64,000 nt of DNA from Pantoea sp. RIT-PI-b (GCF_001187905.1 NZ_LGIS01000007.1:62001-126000); one strand, 5' to 3'; shown: positions 8,064 through 15,835, counted from the stretch's first letter. Translations and numbers: made by a program. Notes: a model not told the origin generated them from the sequence alone.

Positions 8064-8559
8064 GCGCTGCACCGTTGGCGCGGTGCTGGCCATTGCGGCG
8101 ACGCTGCCGGGTTTCCCGCAGCTGCACACCTCCGTCGAGGGGCTGAAGCTTATCGCCGATTATGAGGGCTGCCGCCTGAAGCCGTACCTGTGCGACGCGG
8201 GCAAGTGGACCGACGGCATTGGTAACACCGTCGGCGTGGTGCCGGGCCGGACCATCACCGAGCGGCAGGCGGCGGGAAACTTCATCACCAACGTGTTACG
8301 CGTTGAGGCGGCACTGGCGCGCTGCGCTGCGGTTTCGATGCCGCAGCCGGTATACGACGCGCTGGTGTCGCTGGCGTTTAACGTCGGCACCGGCAACGCC
8401 TGCGGCTCAACCATGGTGGCGCTTATTAAACAGGAACGCTGGCGCGATGCGTGCTATCAGCTGCCGCGCTGGGTGTACGTGAAGGGCGTATTCAATCAGG
8501 GGCTGGATAACCGGCGCCAGCGCGAACTGGCGTGGTGCTTCAGGGGAGTGAAAGCATGA
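8044..8559 (+). CDS. Endolysin, GH24 lysozyme with N-terminal SAR-like anchor
   Basis: 171 aa. A muramidase cutting glycan strands of peptidoglycan. The T4-lysozyme-type active-site pattern is E41-x8-C50-x5-T56 (DYEGCRLKPYLCDAGKWTDGIG); most relatives have Asp at the second place, but Cys variants are known. A weakly hydrophobic N-terminus, residues ~8-24 (CTVGAVLAIAATLPGF), suggests a signal-arrest-release anchor that exports the enzyme by Sec, held inactive until the membrane depolarises. This differs from P2 gpK, a cytoplasmic enzyme. The gene overlaps the holin before it and LysB after it (ATGA). Confidence 0.88.
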   Translation: MNLQTVKRCTVGAVLAIAATLPGFPQLHTSVEGLKLIADYEGCRLKPYLCDAGKWTDGIGNTVGVVPGRTITERQAAGNFITNVLRVEAALARCAAVSMPQPVYDALVSLAFNVGTGNACGSTMVALIKQERWRDACYQLPRWVYVKGVFNQGLDNRRQRELAWCFRGVKA

Positions 8560-8984
8560 TGCGCACGCTGGCGGCGGTGGTGCTTGTTCTGTTTGCCGCG
8601 CTTGGCGTGCAGTCGTGGCGACTCAGCACCGCCCACAACAAAATCGACGCGCAGGTGAAGGATTTAGCCGCGCAGGGTAAAAAGCTGTCGCAGAAAAACG
8701 GCCAGCTGCTTGCCCTCAACATCCTAACGCAGACCAGCAGCCGGGCGCAGACGCAGCTTTACGCCACCGCCGAGCAGAACGGCACGCTGCTGCGTGACCG
8801 GCAGCGCACCATTGAGGAACTTAAACGTGAAAATGACGAGCTTCGCCGCTGGGCTGATGCCGATTTGCCTGATCCTGTTATCCGGCTGCGCCAGCGTCCG
8901 GCCCTCACCGGAGGTCAGTCTTACCGTGAGTGGCTGTCCGCGAATCACCCCGTGCCGCATGGACGAAGCCGCACCGCGCCGTAA
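8556..8984 (+). CDS. lysB: i-spanin (LysB/Rz-like)
   Basis: 142 aa from the ATG at 8556, next to a second ATG at 8559; P2 LysB is nearly the same length. An N-terminal transmembrane helix (residues ~3-18, TLAAVVLVLFAALGVQSW) is followed by a long coiled coil (KIDAQVKDLAAQGKKL...TIEELKRENDELRRW). The inner-membrane spanin pairs with the outer-membrane lipoprotein LysC to fuse the two membranes in the last step of lysis. The start overlaps the endolysin stop. Confidence 0.88.
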   Translation: MMRTLAAVVLVLFAALGVQSWRLSTAHNKIDAQVKDLAAQGKKLSQKNGQLLALNILTQTSSRAQTQLYATAEQNGTLLRDRQRTIEELKRENDELRRWADADLPDPVIRLRQRPALTGGQSYREWLSANHPVPHGRSRTAP

Positions 8985-9117
8985 CGGCGACCTGCTGGCG
9001 CAGCTGGACGACACCGAAGCCGCCTGGGCGGCCTGCGCCGATAAGGTAGACACCATCATCAGCTGTCAGGATAAAGACGATGAACAAGCCGCAGTCCTTG
9101 CGAAACGCCCTGAATAA
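8833..9117 (+). CDS. lysC: o-spanin lipoprotein (LysC/Rz1-like), nested in lysB
   Basis: 94 aa in the +1 frame inside lysB, running past its end. Signal peptide MTSFAAGLMPICLILLSGC with lipobox L-L-S-G-C19, so the mature protein should be an outer-membrane lipoprotein starting at Cys19. The ATG at 8833 was chosen because it places the signal peptide correctly. The C-terminal half (MDEAAPRRNGDLLAQLDD...) matches the P2 LysC pattern with Cys residues. It overlaps the start of gene R by 38 bp. Such nested Rz/Rz1 genes are classic for P2 and lambda. Confidence 0.85.
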   Translation: MTSFAAGLMPICLILLSGCASVRPSPEVSLTVSGCPRITPCRMDEAAPRRNGDLLAQLDDTEAAWAACADKVDTIISCQDKDDEQAAVLAKRPE

Positions 9118-9520
9118 AGCCGTGCCCTACGTGGCCGACAACCCGGACCGCCTGCACCTGTTCGTTGATAACGGCGCGGTGGTTGCCACCTCCGCCGCGT
9201 CGATTTCGTGGGAGTACCGCTACACCCTGAACGTGGTGGTGACGGACTTCACCGGCGACCAGAATCTGCTGATGGCACCCGTTTTATTCTGGCTCGGCGT
9301 CAACCAGCCGGACGCCCTGCAGAATGCCACCGAGCGTGAGCGGCTTTTCACCTTTGAAGCGGACATTCTCGGCAATGACCGCTGCGACATCAGCATGAAC
9401 CTGAAGCTGACGGAGCGAGTGATCGCGAAGGAAGTGGACGGCGTGATGTCGGTTGAGGCAGTGCCGGAGCCGGAAGCGCCGGATGATGCTGACGAAGGCT
9501 GGACGGTGCGCCGTGGCTGA
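9080..9520 (+). CDS. R: Tail completion protein R (P2 gpR)
   Basis: 146 aa. P2 gpR is needed for stable tails and head-tail joining. Family marks seen: MNKPQSLRNALNKAVPYVADNPDRLHLFVDNG at the start (positions 1-32), EYRYTLNVVVTDF, then APVLFWLGVNQPD. The start lies inside the LysC frame and the stop overlaps the GTG of gene S. Acidic C-terminus (EPEAPDDADEGWTV). Confidence 0.92.
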   Translation: MNKPQSLRNALNKAVPYVADNPDRLHLFVDNGAVVATSAASISWEYRYTLNVVVTDFTGDQNLLMAPVLFWLGVNQPDALQNATERERLFTFEADILGNDRCDISMNLKLTERVIAKEVDGVMSVEAVPEPEAPDDADEGWTVRRG

Positions 9521-9959
9521 GTTGCATGAGGTCGAGGAGTGGTTGGGTGCGCTGCTGTCGCAGCTTGAACCGGCAATGCGCACAAAGATGCTGCGTGAAG
9601 TCGCGCGGGACGTGCGACGCATTCAGCAGAATAACATCACCATGCAGCGCAGCCCGGACGGCATGGCATGGGAACCGCGCCGCGTCACCGCCCGAACCAA
9701 ACCGGGCCGCATTCGCCGCAAGATGTTTGCGAAGCTGAAAACGACGAAGTACCTCAAAGCGCAAGCAAACGCAAATATGGCAGAAATTGCGTTTGTGCCT
9801 GGCGTGCAGAAGCTGGTCCGCGTGCATCACTATGGACTGCGGGATCGGGTTAACCGGCGCGGCATGGAGGTCAAATATGCCGAGCGCCCGTTGCTGGGCA
9901 TCAATGATGAGGTGGAAAGTAAGGTGCGGGAAGCATTGCTTCGCTGGCTTTCAGAATAA
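9513..9959 (+). CDS. S: Tail completion protein S (P2 gpS)
   Basis: 148 aa from a GTG at 9513 that overlaps the R stop; the P2 gpS is about 150 aa. It helps set tail length and joins tail to head. Sequence marks: ELHEVEEWLGALLSQLEP, the basic RRIQQNNITMQRSPDGMAWEPR stretch, and RVHHYGLRDRVNRRGMEVKYAERPLLG, which is characteristic. The stop is directly adjacent to the stop of the inverted cargo gene that follows; in P2 the next gene would be V. Confidence 0.92.
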   Translation: MAELHEVEEWLGALLSQLEPAMRTKMLREVARDVRRIQQNNITMQRSPDGMAWEPRRVTARTKPGRIRRKMFAKLKTTKYLKAQANANMAEIAFVPGVQKLVRVHHYGLRDRVNRRGMEVKYAERPLLGINDEVESKVREALLRWLSE

Positions 9960-10952
9960 CTAAGGGTGATGCTTTGTTTTCTCCCAGACTGCGCGTTCTC
10001 TCTGTAAGATTGGTACACAAATTTCCTTAGCTGACCATTCTGGTCGAATTGAAGTATGGAATATTGTTCGAAATGTATATTGGAAGCGATATTCAAAAAG
10101 CTCTTTCCCATACTGAGCTTCGAGAAGAATATGAATTGCAGCAACAGCATTAATTAATGCCTCAAACGTAGCTAGGTGTTTTGTTCCACCACGGTTATGC
10201 TTTACCTTATTGTATGCGTTATACCAGCTTAAAGATTTTGAATAGTTAGGTGCACTCCATTCTTTAAAGGGGCTGAATGAGCCTAACGAGGGAAAGGAGG
10301 GAAGTTCAACAACATACTCATTTAGTTTTTGAATGGGTAAGCACCAAATATAATCTTTTGTTGTATAATTGTCTTTACTATCGTTCAACGGTTTTTTACC
10401 ATTTTCAATAACCGTTCGTTGTAATAAATATTCGACTTCAGTGCATGCAACTATCAGTTGCTCTCTTAATCTATTGCCATAAGCGTTGAAGTTTCCCTGC
10501 TCAGGCTCAATTGTTCTGAAAATTTCAACTAATGACTCCGCAATATTATCATAGGCTCGAATTTCATCTGCCCTTTCATTAGTATTAATTTGGTGATCGC
10601 TTAGGCCGGGTTCGTTGCGATTAATTCTTGGGAAGTAACTCCCTGCATCTATAACTTTAGATGTTTTTATTATTTTCTGTGCGCCAACATCAAAATGCTC
10701 CCGAATTTTTAATGACATAGCTTCATGTATCATTTCCTGAGTAATAATAAAAGACTCGGGGTCTCCTGAGAGAATTCTTTCAAACTCAAGGCCCGTTTTC
10801 CAAGAACCTCCACCAATGTAGTTCGCCGAATAATTATAGGGGAAAAATCTGCAACTCCCGTCTTCATCTTGAAAATACCCAATCAAGCCACCTGTTGTTT
10901 CATAGATATAGCTTTCAATCATGTGTGTTATCCATATCAACTTTTGTGCCAT
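9960..10952 (-). CDS. Unknown prophage cargo gene between S and V
   Basis: 330 aa from the first ATG; a second ATG at 10922 (MIESYIYETTGG) would give 320 aa and avoids the Ogr site that covers the first. I do not recognise the family. It appears soluble: no signal peptide or membrane helix. Residues ~250-265 carry W-Y-N-A-Y-N-K-V-K-H-N-R, a helix with conserved-looking polar residues that resembles the K/R-H helices of HEPN-type domains but lacks the strict R-x4-H. AT-rich and opposite in strand to its phage neighbours, with no spacing after gpS: a moron-type insertion. Defence is plausible only by position and composition. Confidence 0.6.
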   Translation of the reverse strand: MAQKLIWITHMIESYIYETTGGLIGYFQDEDGSCRFFPYNYSANYIGGGSWKTGLEFERILSGDPESFIITQEMIHEAMSLKIREHFDVGAQKIIKTSKVIDAGSYFPRINRNEPGLSDHQINTNERADEIRAYDNIAESLVEIFRTIEPEQGNFNAYGNRLREQLIVACTEVEYLLQRTVIENGKKPLNDSKDNYTTKDYIWCLPIQKLNEYVVELPSFPSLGSFSPFKEWSAPNYSKSLSWYNAYNKVKHNRGGTKHLATFEALINAVAAIHILLEAQYGKELFEYRFQYTFRTIFHTSIRPEWSAKEICVPILQRERAVWEKTKHHP

Positions 10953-10963
10953 TGACCTTACAA
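10944..10963. promoter_or_regulatory. Ogr-activator site before gene V
   Basis: TTGT (10944-10947), 12 bases, ACAA (10960-10963), an exact match to the P2 late-activator consensus, located where P2 has the V promoter. The centre is about 55 bp from the gpV ATG, so the leader would be very short or absent if the -55 rule is strict. The site overlaps the first possible start codon of the leftward cargo gene. Confidence 0.7.
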
Positions 10964-11008
10964 GCTCAAAGTAGTGAGGTAAATATTTGTAGGTGCCATT
11001 GTGTGCTG

Positions 11009-11587
11009 ATGAACGAAAAACTCACCGAAATCATGCGCCTTATCACCAACCTGATACGCACTGGCACCGTGTCCGATGTGGATCCGGCCAACTGGCTGTG
11101 CCGGGTGAAAACGGGCGAACTTGAAACCAACTGGATTAACTGGCTCACCTGCCGCGCCGGTAATACCCGTACGTGGTGGCAACCTTCCATTGGCGAACAG
11201 GTTGTGCTGCTGAGTCTCGGCGGCAATCTTGAAACCGCGTTTGCGCTGCCGGCCATTTATTCCGACGCCTTCCCGCCGCCCGATTATTCAGAGAACGGCA
11301 GCACCACCGTGTTCAACGACGGCGGCTGGTTCCAGTACGAGCCGGACACCGGCCAGCTGCTGATTAAAAACATCAAAAGCGTGCGCATTGAGGCCGCCGA
11401 CGGCATACAGCTGATCACCGACCAGCTGGGCGTTGATGCCAGTCGGACGCTGATTAACAGCGAAATAGTGATGAACGGCGAGGTGACGCAGGGCGGCGGC
11501 GATATGAGTTCTAACGGCGTGGTAGTCGATAAGCATAAACACGGCGGCGTGAAGTCCGGCGGTGACACATCCGGAGGTCCGCATTGA
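11009..11587 (+). CDS. V: Baseplate spike protein (P2 gpV)
   Basis: 192 aa from the ATG at 11009 (MNEKLTEIMRL); the frame is open upstream, but that stretch overlaps the inverted cargo gene. P2 gpV is the trimeric membrane-piercing spike. The N-terminal OB-fold segment (LIRTGTVSDVD...TWWQPSIGEQVVLLSLGG) is followed by a beta-helix. The apex has the HxH iron-binding motif D-K-H-K-H-G-G near the C-terminus. It starts the V-W-J-I-H operon and its stop overlaps the W start (TGATG). Confidence 0.93.
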   Translation: MNEKLTEIMRLITNLIRTGTVSDVDPANWLCRVKTGELETNWINWLTCRAGNTRTWWQPSIGEQVVLLSLGGNLETAFALPAIYSDAFPPPDYSENGSTTVFNDGGWFQYEPDTGQLLIKNIKSVRIEAADGIQLITDQLGVDASRTLINSEIVMNGEVTQGGGDMSSNGVVVDKHKHGGVKSGGDTSGGPH

Positions 11588-11940
11588 TGTATCTCGGCAT
11601 GAACCGCGACACCGGCGCAGCCATCACCGACACCGAGCACATCCGCCAGAGCGTGCGCGACATCCTGATCACGCCGGAAGGCAGCCGCATCGGACGGCGT
11701 GAATACGGCTCGCTGCTGTCGGTGCTGATTGACCAGCCGCAGAACGACGTGGTGCGCCTTCAGGTGATGGCGGCGGTATATACGGCGCTGAGCCGCTGGG
11801 AGCCGCGTATCCGCCTCAGCTCTTTGAATATTACCAGCGCCTTTGATGGCTCCATGGTGGTTGAGCTGACCGGCCAGCGCGCCGACGGCTCACCGCTCGC
11901 AATGTCAGTGCCTACGGGGGTGAACAGTGGCAGTAATTGA
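11587..11940 (+). CDS. W: Baseplate protein W (gp25/lysozyme-like family)
   Basis: 117 aa from the ATG at 11587; a TTG one codon upstream is less likely. P2 gpW is a baseplate wedge protein related to T4 gp25. The family block is clear: ITDTEHIRQSVRDILITPEGSRIGRREYGS (about residues 15-45), followed by LLSVLIDQP. It overlaps V before it and J after it. Confidence 0.93.
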   Translation: MYLGMNRDTGAAITDTEHIRQSVRDILITPEGSRIGRREYGSLLSVLIDQPQNDVVRLQVMAAVYTALSRWEPRIRLSSLNITSAFDGSMVVELTGQRADGSPLAMSVPTGVNSGSN

Positions 11941-12841
11941 CCTTTCGCAGCTGCCCGCACCGGAAGTTATTGAGGTGCCGGATTTTGAAACGCTGCTTGC
12001 CGAGCGCAAGGAAGCGCTGATTGCACTCTATCCGGCGGACGAGCAGGCCGCCATGCGCCGCGTGCTGGCGCTGGAGTCCGATCCTGTCGTGAAGTGCCTG
12101 CAGGAAAATGTGTACCGCGAAATCCTGCTGCGCCAGCGCGTCAATGAAGCGGCGCAGGCGGTTATGGTGGCTTACGCGCTCGGCAGCGACCTCGACCAGC
12201 TGGCCGCGCGCAGCAACGTGCAGCGCCTGACAGTCACCCCGGCCAACCCGGACGCCGTGCCGCCGGTGGATGCGGTGATGGAATCCGACGACGCGCTGCG
12301 CGTGCGCGTGCCGGAGGCGTTTGAGGGGCTATCGGTTGCCGGTCCGACGGCGGCCTACGAGTTTCACGCCCGCAGCGCGGACGGACGGGTGCAGGATGTT
12401 TCCGCCATCAGCCCTTCACCGGCCACGGTGCTCATCACCGTGCTGAGCCGCGAGGGCAACGGCGCGGCCCCCGATGATTTACTGAGTACAGTGGACAAAG
12501 CGCTGAATGACGACAGCGTGCGCCCGGTGGCGGACCGCGTGACCGTGCAGGGTGCAACCATCAATGACTATCGCGTGCAGGCCAGGCTGCACCTGTTTGA
12601 CGGCGTGGCCGCCGCGCCCTGTCTGGAGGCGGCAAACGCGCGGCTGGCCGCCTACCTCACCGAGCAGAAAAAGCTGGGCCGCAGCGTACGCCGCGAGTCG
12701 TACGGGGCGGTGCTGCGCGTGGCCGGTGTGGACTGGGTGGACATCACCGAACCGGCAGAGGACATCATCATGGACCGCACGCAGGCGGGCAACTGCACCG
12801 GGACGGACATCAGCGTGGCGGATGACGGGGTGATGGCATGA
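11927..12841 (+). CDS. J: Baseplate wedge protein J (P2 gpJ)
   Basis: 304 aa, nearly the length of P2 gpJ. A baseplate wedge protein of the T4 gp6 group. GTG start at 11927 inside the end of W. Seen: MAVIDLSQLPAPEVIEVPDFETLLAERK at the N-terminus (28 residues), ALGSDLDQLAARSNVQRL, and the late motif KKLGRSVRRESYGAVLRVAGV. The stop overlaps the gpI start (ATGA). Confidence 0.94.
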   Translation: MAVIDLSQLPAPEVIEVPDFETLLAERKEALIALYPADEQAAMRRVLALESDPVVKCLQENVYREILLRQRVNEAAQAVMVAYALGSDLDQLAARSNVQRLTVTPANPDAVPPVDAVMESDDALRVRVPEAFEGLSVAGPTAAYEFHARSADGRVQDVSAISPSPATVLITVLSREGNGAAPDDLLSTVDKALNDDSVRPVADRVTVQGATINDYRVQARLHLFDGVAAAPCLEAANARLAAYLTEQKKLGRSVRRESYGAVLRVAGVDWVDITEPAEDIIMDRTQAGNCTGTDISVADDGVMA

Positions 12842-13446
12842 GTACCAGCCTATTACCGCCCGGTTCATCCGCGCTTGAGCGACGTCTGGTGCAGGCGTGC
12901 GCCGGAATCTCCGGCCTGAACGTGCCGCTGCGCGACCTGTGGAACCCGGACAGCTGCCCGGTAAGTTTCCTTCCCTATCTCGCCTGGGCGTTTTCGGTGG
13001 ACCGCTGGGACGAAAGCTGGGCGGAAAGCGTGAAGCGTAAGGTGGTGATGGACGCGTTTTACATCCATCAGCACAAAGGCACCATCAGCGCGATCCGGCG
13101 CGTGGTGGAGCCGTTCGGCTTCCTGATCCGCGTGATTGAGTGGTGGAAGAACGGGGAAGCGCCCGGCACGTTTCGGCTGGACATCGGCGTGCAGGACGAG
13201 GGCATTACGGAGGAAACCTATCAGGAGCTGGAGCGGCTTATCAGCGATGCCAAGCCGTGCAGCCGTCATCTGATCGGTATGTCCATCAACCTGCAAACCA
13301 GCGGCCCGTATTTTGTCGGCGCAGGCACCTACATCGGCGAAGAAATCACGGTTTATCCCTACATCAACGAAACCATTATTTCCGGCGGCACCGCGTACGA
13401 AGGCGGGGCGCTGCAGATTATTGACACAGTGAGAGTGAACCCATGA
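12838..13446 (+). CDS. I: Tail protein I (P2 gpI, baseplate)
   Basis: 202 aa. P2 gpI connects the baseplate wedge with the tail fibre. Marks of the family: LPPGSSALERRLVQACAG (~residues 5-22), PFLPYLAWAFSVDRWDESW and DAFYIHQHKGTISAIRRVVEPFG. It overlaps both J and H by 4 bp, so it is translationally coupled. The C-terminal third (GPYFVGAGTYIGEEITVYPY) is not in my memory of P2 and may contact the fibre. Confidence 0.92.
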   Translation: MSTSLLPPGSSALERRLVQACAGISGLNVPLRDLWNPDSCPVSFLPYLAWAFSVDRWDESWAESVKRKVVMDAFYIHQHKGTISAIRRVVEPFGFLIRVIEWWKNGEAPGTFRLDIGVQDEGITEETYQELERLISDAKPCSRHLIGMSINLQTSGPYFVGAGTYIGEEITVYPYINETIISGGTAYEGGALQIIDTVRVNP

Positions 13447-14834
13447 GCGCAAAATTTTATACCCTGCTGACGGACATCGGCGCGGCAAAGCTTGCCAGCG
13501 CTGCCGCCCTCGGCGTGCCGCTGAAAATTACGCAGATGGCCGTTGGCGACGGCGGCGGCGTGCTGCCAACCCCGAGCGCACAGCAGACGAAGCTGATTGC
13601 GGAAAAGCGCCGCGCTGACCTGAATATGCTGTATATCGACCCGCAGAACAGCAGCCAGATTATCGCCGAGCAGGTTATCCCGGAAACCGAGGGCGGGTGG
13701 TGGATCCGCGAGGTGGGCCTGTTCGACGACACGGGCGCGCTGATTGCCGTGGGCAACTGCCCGGAGAGCTACAAGCCGCAGCTGGCCGAGGGCAGCGGGC
13801 GCACGCAGACCGTGCGCATGGTGCTGATTACCAGCAGCACCGACACTATCACGCTGAAAATCGACCCGGCGGTGGTGCTGGCGACACGTAAATACGTTGA
13901 TGACAAAGTGCTGGAGCTGAAGGTGTACGTGGACGACCTGATGGCGAAGCACCTCGTCGCAGCCGACCCGCATACGCAGTACGCGCCAAAGGAAAGTCCG
14001 ACGCTCACCGGCACGCCGAAAACGCCAACGGCGGCAGCGGGCAATAACTCGCAGCAGATTGCCAGCACCGCTTTTGTGGTGGCGGCGCTTCAGGTGCTGA
14101 CCTCCGGCGCGCCGGGTACGCTGGACACGTTCAAAGAGCTGGCGGCGGCCATCAATAACGATCCGAACTTTGCCACCACCATCGCTAGTGCGCTGGCGCT
14201 GAAGGCACCGCTTGCAAGCCCCGCGCTGACCGGCACTCCAACCGCGCCGACGGCGGCGCAGTCGGTGAATAACACGCAGCTGGCGACCACGGCGTTTGTG
14301 AAATCAGCCATTTCTGCGCTGGTAGCGTCCTCACCGGCGGCGCTGGACACGCTGAACGAGCTGGCGGCGGCGCTCGGCAACGATCCGAACTTTGCCACCA
14401 CCATGACCACCGCGCTGGCCGGAAAGATGGACATCAGCAAGAACGGTAGCGATATCGCGAACGTTCCGGCGTTTCTCGCAAACCTTGGTTTGGGCGAAGC
14501 GGCAAAGCGCTCAGTTGGTACAGGTGCCAATCAGATTCCGGATATGAGCAGCTTTCCTGCTCAGCGTGGCGGCGCATGGTACAGGCAGCACCCATCAGGG
14601 ATGATTGAGCAAGGGGGATCATTCAGCGTTTCCGGCGCTTCTGGCGCTCAAAAAGTCACGGTGAATTTTCCTATTCCATTTCCTTCGGTGTGCGTAGGTA
14701 TCTGGTTTACCTATCAGACTGAAGACCCAAGCTCTCGTTTTGTGGGTGTGTTTACTAAATCTGCAAGTTCATTCGTGGCATCAATCGTATGCAGCACAGC
14801 TAACACGATTTATTACAGGGCAGAGGGGTATTAA
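13443..14834 (+). CDS. H: Tail fibre protein (P2 gpH-like), variable C-terminus in ON orientation
   Basis: 463 aa. The N-terminal ~150 residues (KFYTLLTDIGAAKLASAAAL..., WWIREVGLFDDTGALIAVG) are the conserved domain that attaches the fibre to the baseplate. The middle holds two tandem repeats of the form LTGTPTAPTA...N..Q.A.TAFV. The crossover site at 14473-14498 lies in frame at NLGLGEAAK. Everything after it (about 115 residues, ending AEGY) is the exchangeable, receptor-binding tip. The silent alternative tip is on the other strand at 15468-15822. The fibre decides host range. Confidence 0.93.
   Translation: MSAKFYTLLTDIGAAKLASAAALGVPLKITQMAVGDGGGVLPTPSAQQTKLIAEKRRADLNMLYIDPQNSSQIIAEQVIPETEGGWWIREVGLFDDTGALIAVGNCPESYKPQLAEGSGRTQTVRMVLITSSTDTITLKIDPAVVLATRKYVDDKVLELKVYVDDLMAKHLVAADPHTQYAPKESPTLTGTPKTPTAAAGNNSQQIASTAFVVAALQVLTSGAPGTLDTFKELAAAINNDPNFATTIASALALKAPLASPALTGTPTAPTAAQSVNNTQLATTAFVKSAISALVASSPAALDTLNELAAALGNDPNFATTMTTALAGKMDISKNGSDIANVPAFLANLGLGEAAKRSVGTGANQIPDMSSFPAQRGGAWYRQHPSGMIEQGGSFSVSGASGAQKVTVNFPIPFPSVCVGIWFTYQTEDPSSRFVGVFTKSASSFVASIVCSTANTIYYRAEGY
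14473..14498 (+). repeat. Left invertase crossover site (gix/pix-like)
   Basis: A 26-bp imperfect palindrome with core GCAAACCTTGGTTTGGGC, within the tail-fibre reading frame. It matches the inverted site at 15810-15835 at nearly all positions in the inner part and one arm. Form and length agree with the Hin/Gin/Cin/Pin crossover sites (26 bp with central 2-bp exchange). Confidence 0.88.
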
Positions 14835-15068
14835 ATGCACATGCTATGGTCAGCTAAAAACAATGTTTTCATTCCTGCTCAGATGCGTCAGCAGTATGAA
14901 GCCGCAGGATGGGATTTATCAGATTGCACAGAGGCCAGCAATGAGCTGGCTGCCGAATTTATGGGGCTGGCACCTTTAGGGAAAATGAGGATCGCAGGTG
15001 GGAATGGAATGCCTCAGTGGGGAGACATTCCGGTTAACCCTACTGAGCAGGAGCATCAGGCCAGCTGA
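14835..15068 (+). CDS. Tail-fibre assembly protein, apparently truncated
   Basis: 77 aa, starting 1 bp after the fibre stop. It aligns with the N-terminal half of the second assembly protein on the other strand (EFMGLAPLGKMRIAGGNGMPQW against EFMGEAPQDKIMRAGPDGLPAW), but that one is 142 aa. Tfa chaperones fold the fibre tip and some stay on the mature fibre. The reading frame here ends where it runs into the 3' end of the opposing copy, sharing 29 bp with it. Either a natural short form or a deletion product of rearrangement. Confidence 0.8.
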   Translation: MHMLWSAKNNVFIPAQMRQQYEAAGWDLSDCTEASNELAAEFMGLAPLGKMRIAGGNGMPQWGDIPVNPTEQEHQAS

Positions 15069-15468
15069 TAACTTCCGGTGATGTAACATCAAGAGCCTGG
15101 ACTGCATCAATATAATCCAGCCAGTCGTTGAGACTTGCCTTATCTGCGTCACTGATGCGCCCAAGCAGTAACTTAGTTTGCCAGATGCTGATGGTGTCCT
15201 GCGCCATTTCCAGCAGGCTGGTTTTGCACTGCTCAGCCTGCTCTGACAACTGCGCGGGCGATGGCGGCGGAGTATCTGCCCATGCGGGTAAGCCATCAGG
15301 CCCGGCGCGCATAATTTTGTCTTGCGGTGCCTCCCCCATAAATTCCAGCGCGGTGGACGGCTCCAGCTCCACGGCGTCACCCGGCCATGTCCCCGCCAGC
15401 TCATAATCATGCTTTAGCGCGACGGCGCAAATCATATTCAGCGACGCGCTGTAAACGTAGTCTTTCAT
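15040..15468 (-). CDS. Tail-fibre assembly protein of silent cassette
   Basis: 142 aa from the ATG at 15468, which overlaps the stop of the silent fibre tip (ATGA). This is full length for a caudoviral Tfa (residues ~25-75 hold STALEFMGEAPQDKIMRAGPDGLPAWAD; C-terminal helices ISIWQTKLLLGRISDADKASLNDWLDYIDAV). In the orientation shown it points against the late transcript and should not be expressed. After inversion it would lie behind the active fibre gene. Confidence 0.88.
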   Translation of the reverse strand: MKDYVYSASLNMICAVALKHDYELAGTWPGDAVELEPSTALEFMGEAPQDKIMRAGPDGLPAWADTPPPSPAQLSEQAEQCKTSLLEMAQDTISIWQTKLLLGRISDADKASLNDWLDYIDAVQALDVTSPEVISWPDAPAQ

Positions 15469-15822
15469 CAGTGGCCCACTCCCCATACGGTGACGGTTGA
15501 CGTCGATTTGGAATAGCTGCTCGCTGCGGCAAACGTGGCGCGATCAATGGAGGCTGACGACGTGAAAGGCGTGCCATTGGTTGCGTAAATGAGCGAGTTG
15601 GTTAACGCCTGGATGGTTGACAGGCACGCCGTCGGAAACGCCACGGGCCATGATGTATTGACCACCTGCATGGTGCCGTCTGTCGACATCGGGACGCTCA
15701 CCGATTTCCACTGCAGAATGATATTGCGGGTGACGCCGCCAATCAGCACAGGAATGGACAGCCAGCCCGCACCGTTGGTGATGGCGGATGCGGCGGGCAT
15801 TTTCGCGGCTTCGCCCAAACCA
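15468..15822 (-). CDS. Silent alternative tail-fibre tip
   Basis: About 117 codons in frame from the crossover centre (LGLGEAAKMPAASA...) to a stop at 15468. It has no N-terminal domain, promoter or convincing RBS of its own, so it is a stored segment and not an independent gene. The protein (ILQWKSVSVPMSTDGTMQ, SWPVAFPTACLSTIQAL) differs from the active tip, implying a different receptor. It is read only when the segment is inverted. Fused to the constant part it would give a fibre of about the same length. Confidence 0.88.
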
Positions 15823-15835
15823 AGGTTTATGACAC
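15810..15835 (-). repeat. Right invertase crossover site (inverted)
   Basis: Reverse complement reads ATAAACCTTGGTTTGGGCGA in its core, the same as the left site in its central part and one arm, in opposite orientation. Opposed sites lead to inversion, not deletion. Confidence 0.88.

Larger units (their letters stand above)
14486..15822. other. Invertible tail-fibre segment (phase variation)
   Basis: About 1.34 kb between the centres of two inverted 26-bp crossover sites. It contains two fibre tips and two assembly genes placed tail to tail: the active set on the + strand and the silent set on the - strand. The frame at both sites reads LGLGEAAK, so inversion would join the constant fibre N-terminus to the other tip in frame. 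A serine invertase gene lies 2.3 kb downstream. The same arrangement is known in Mu, P1, e14 and some P2 relatives. Confidence 0.9.
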
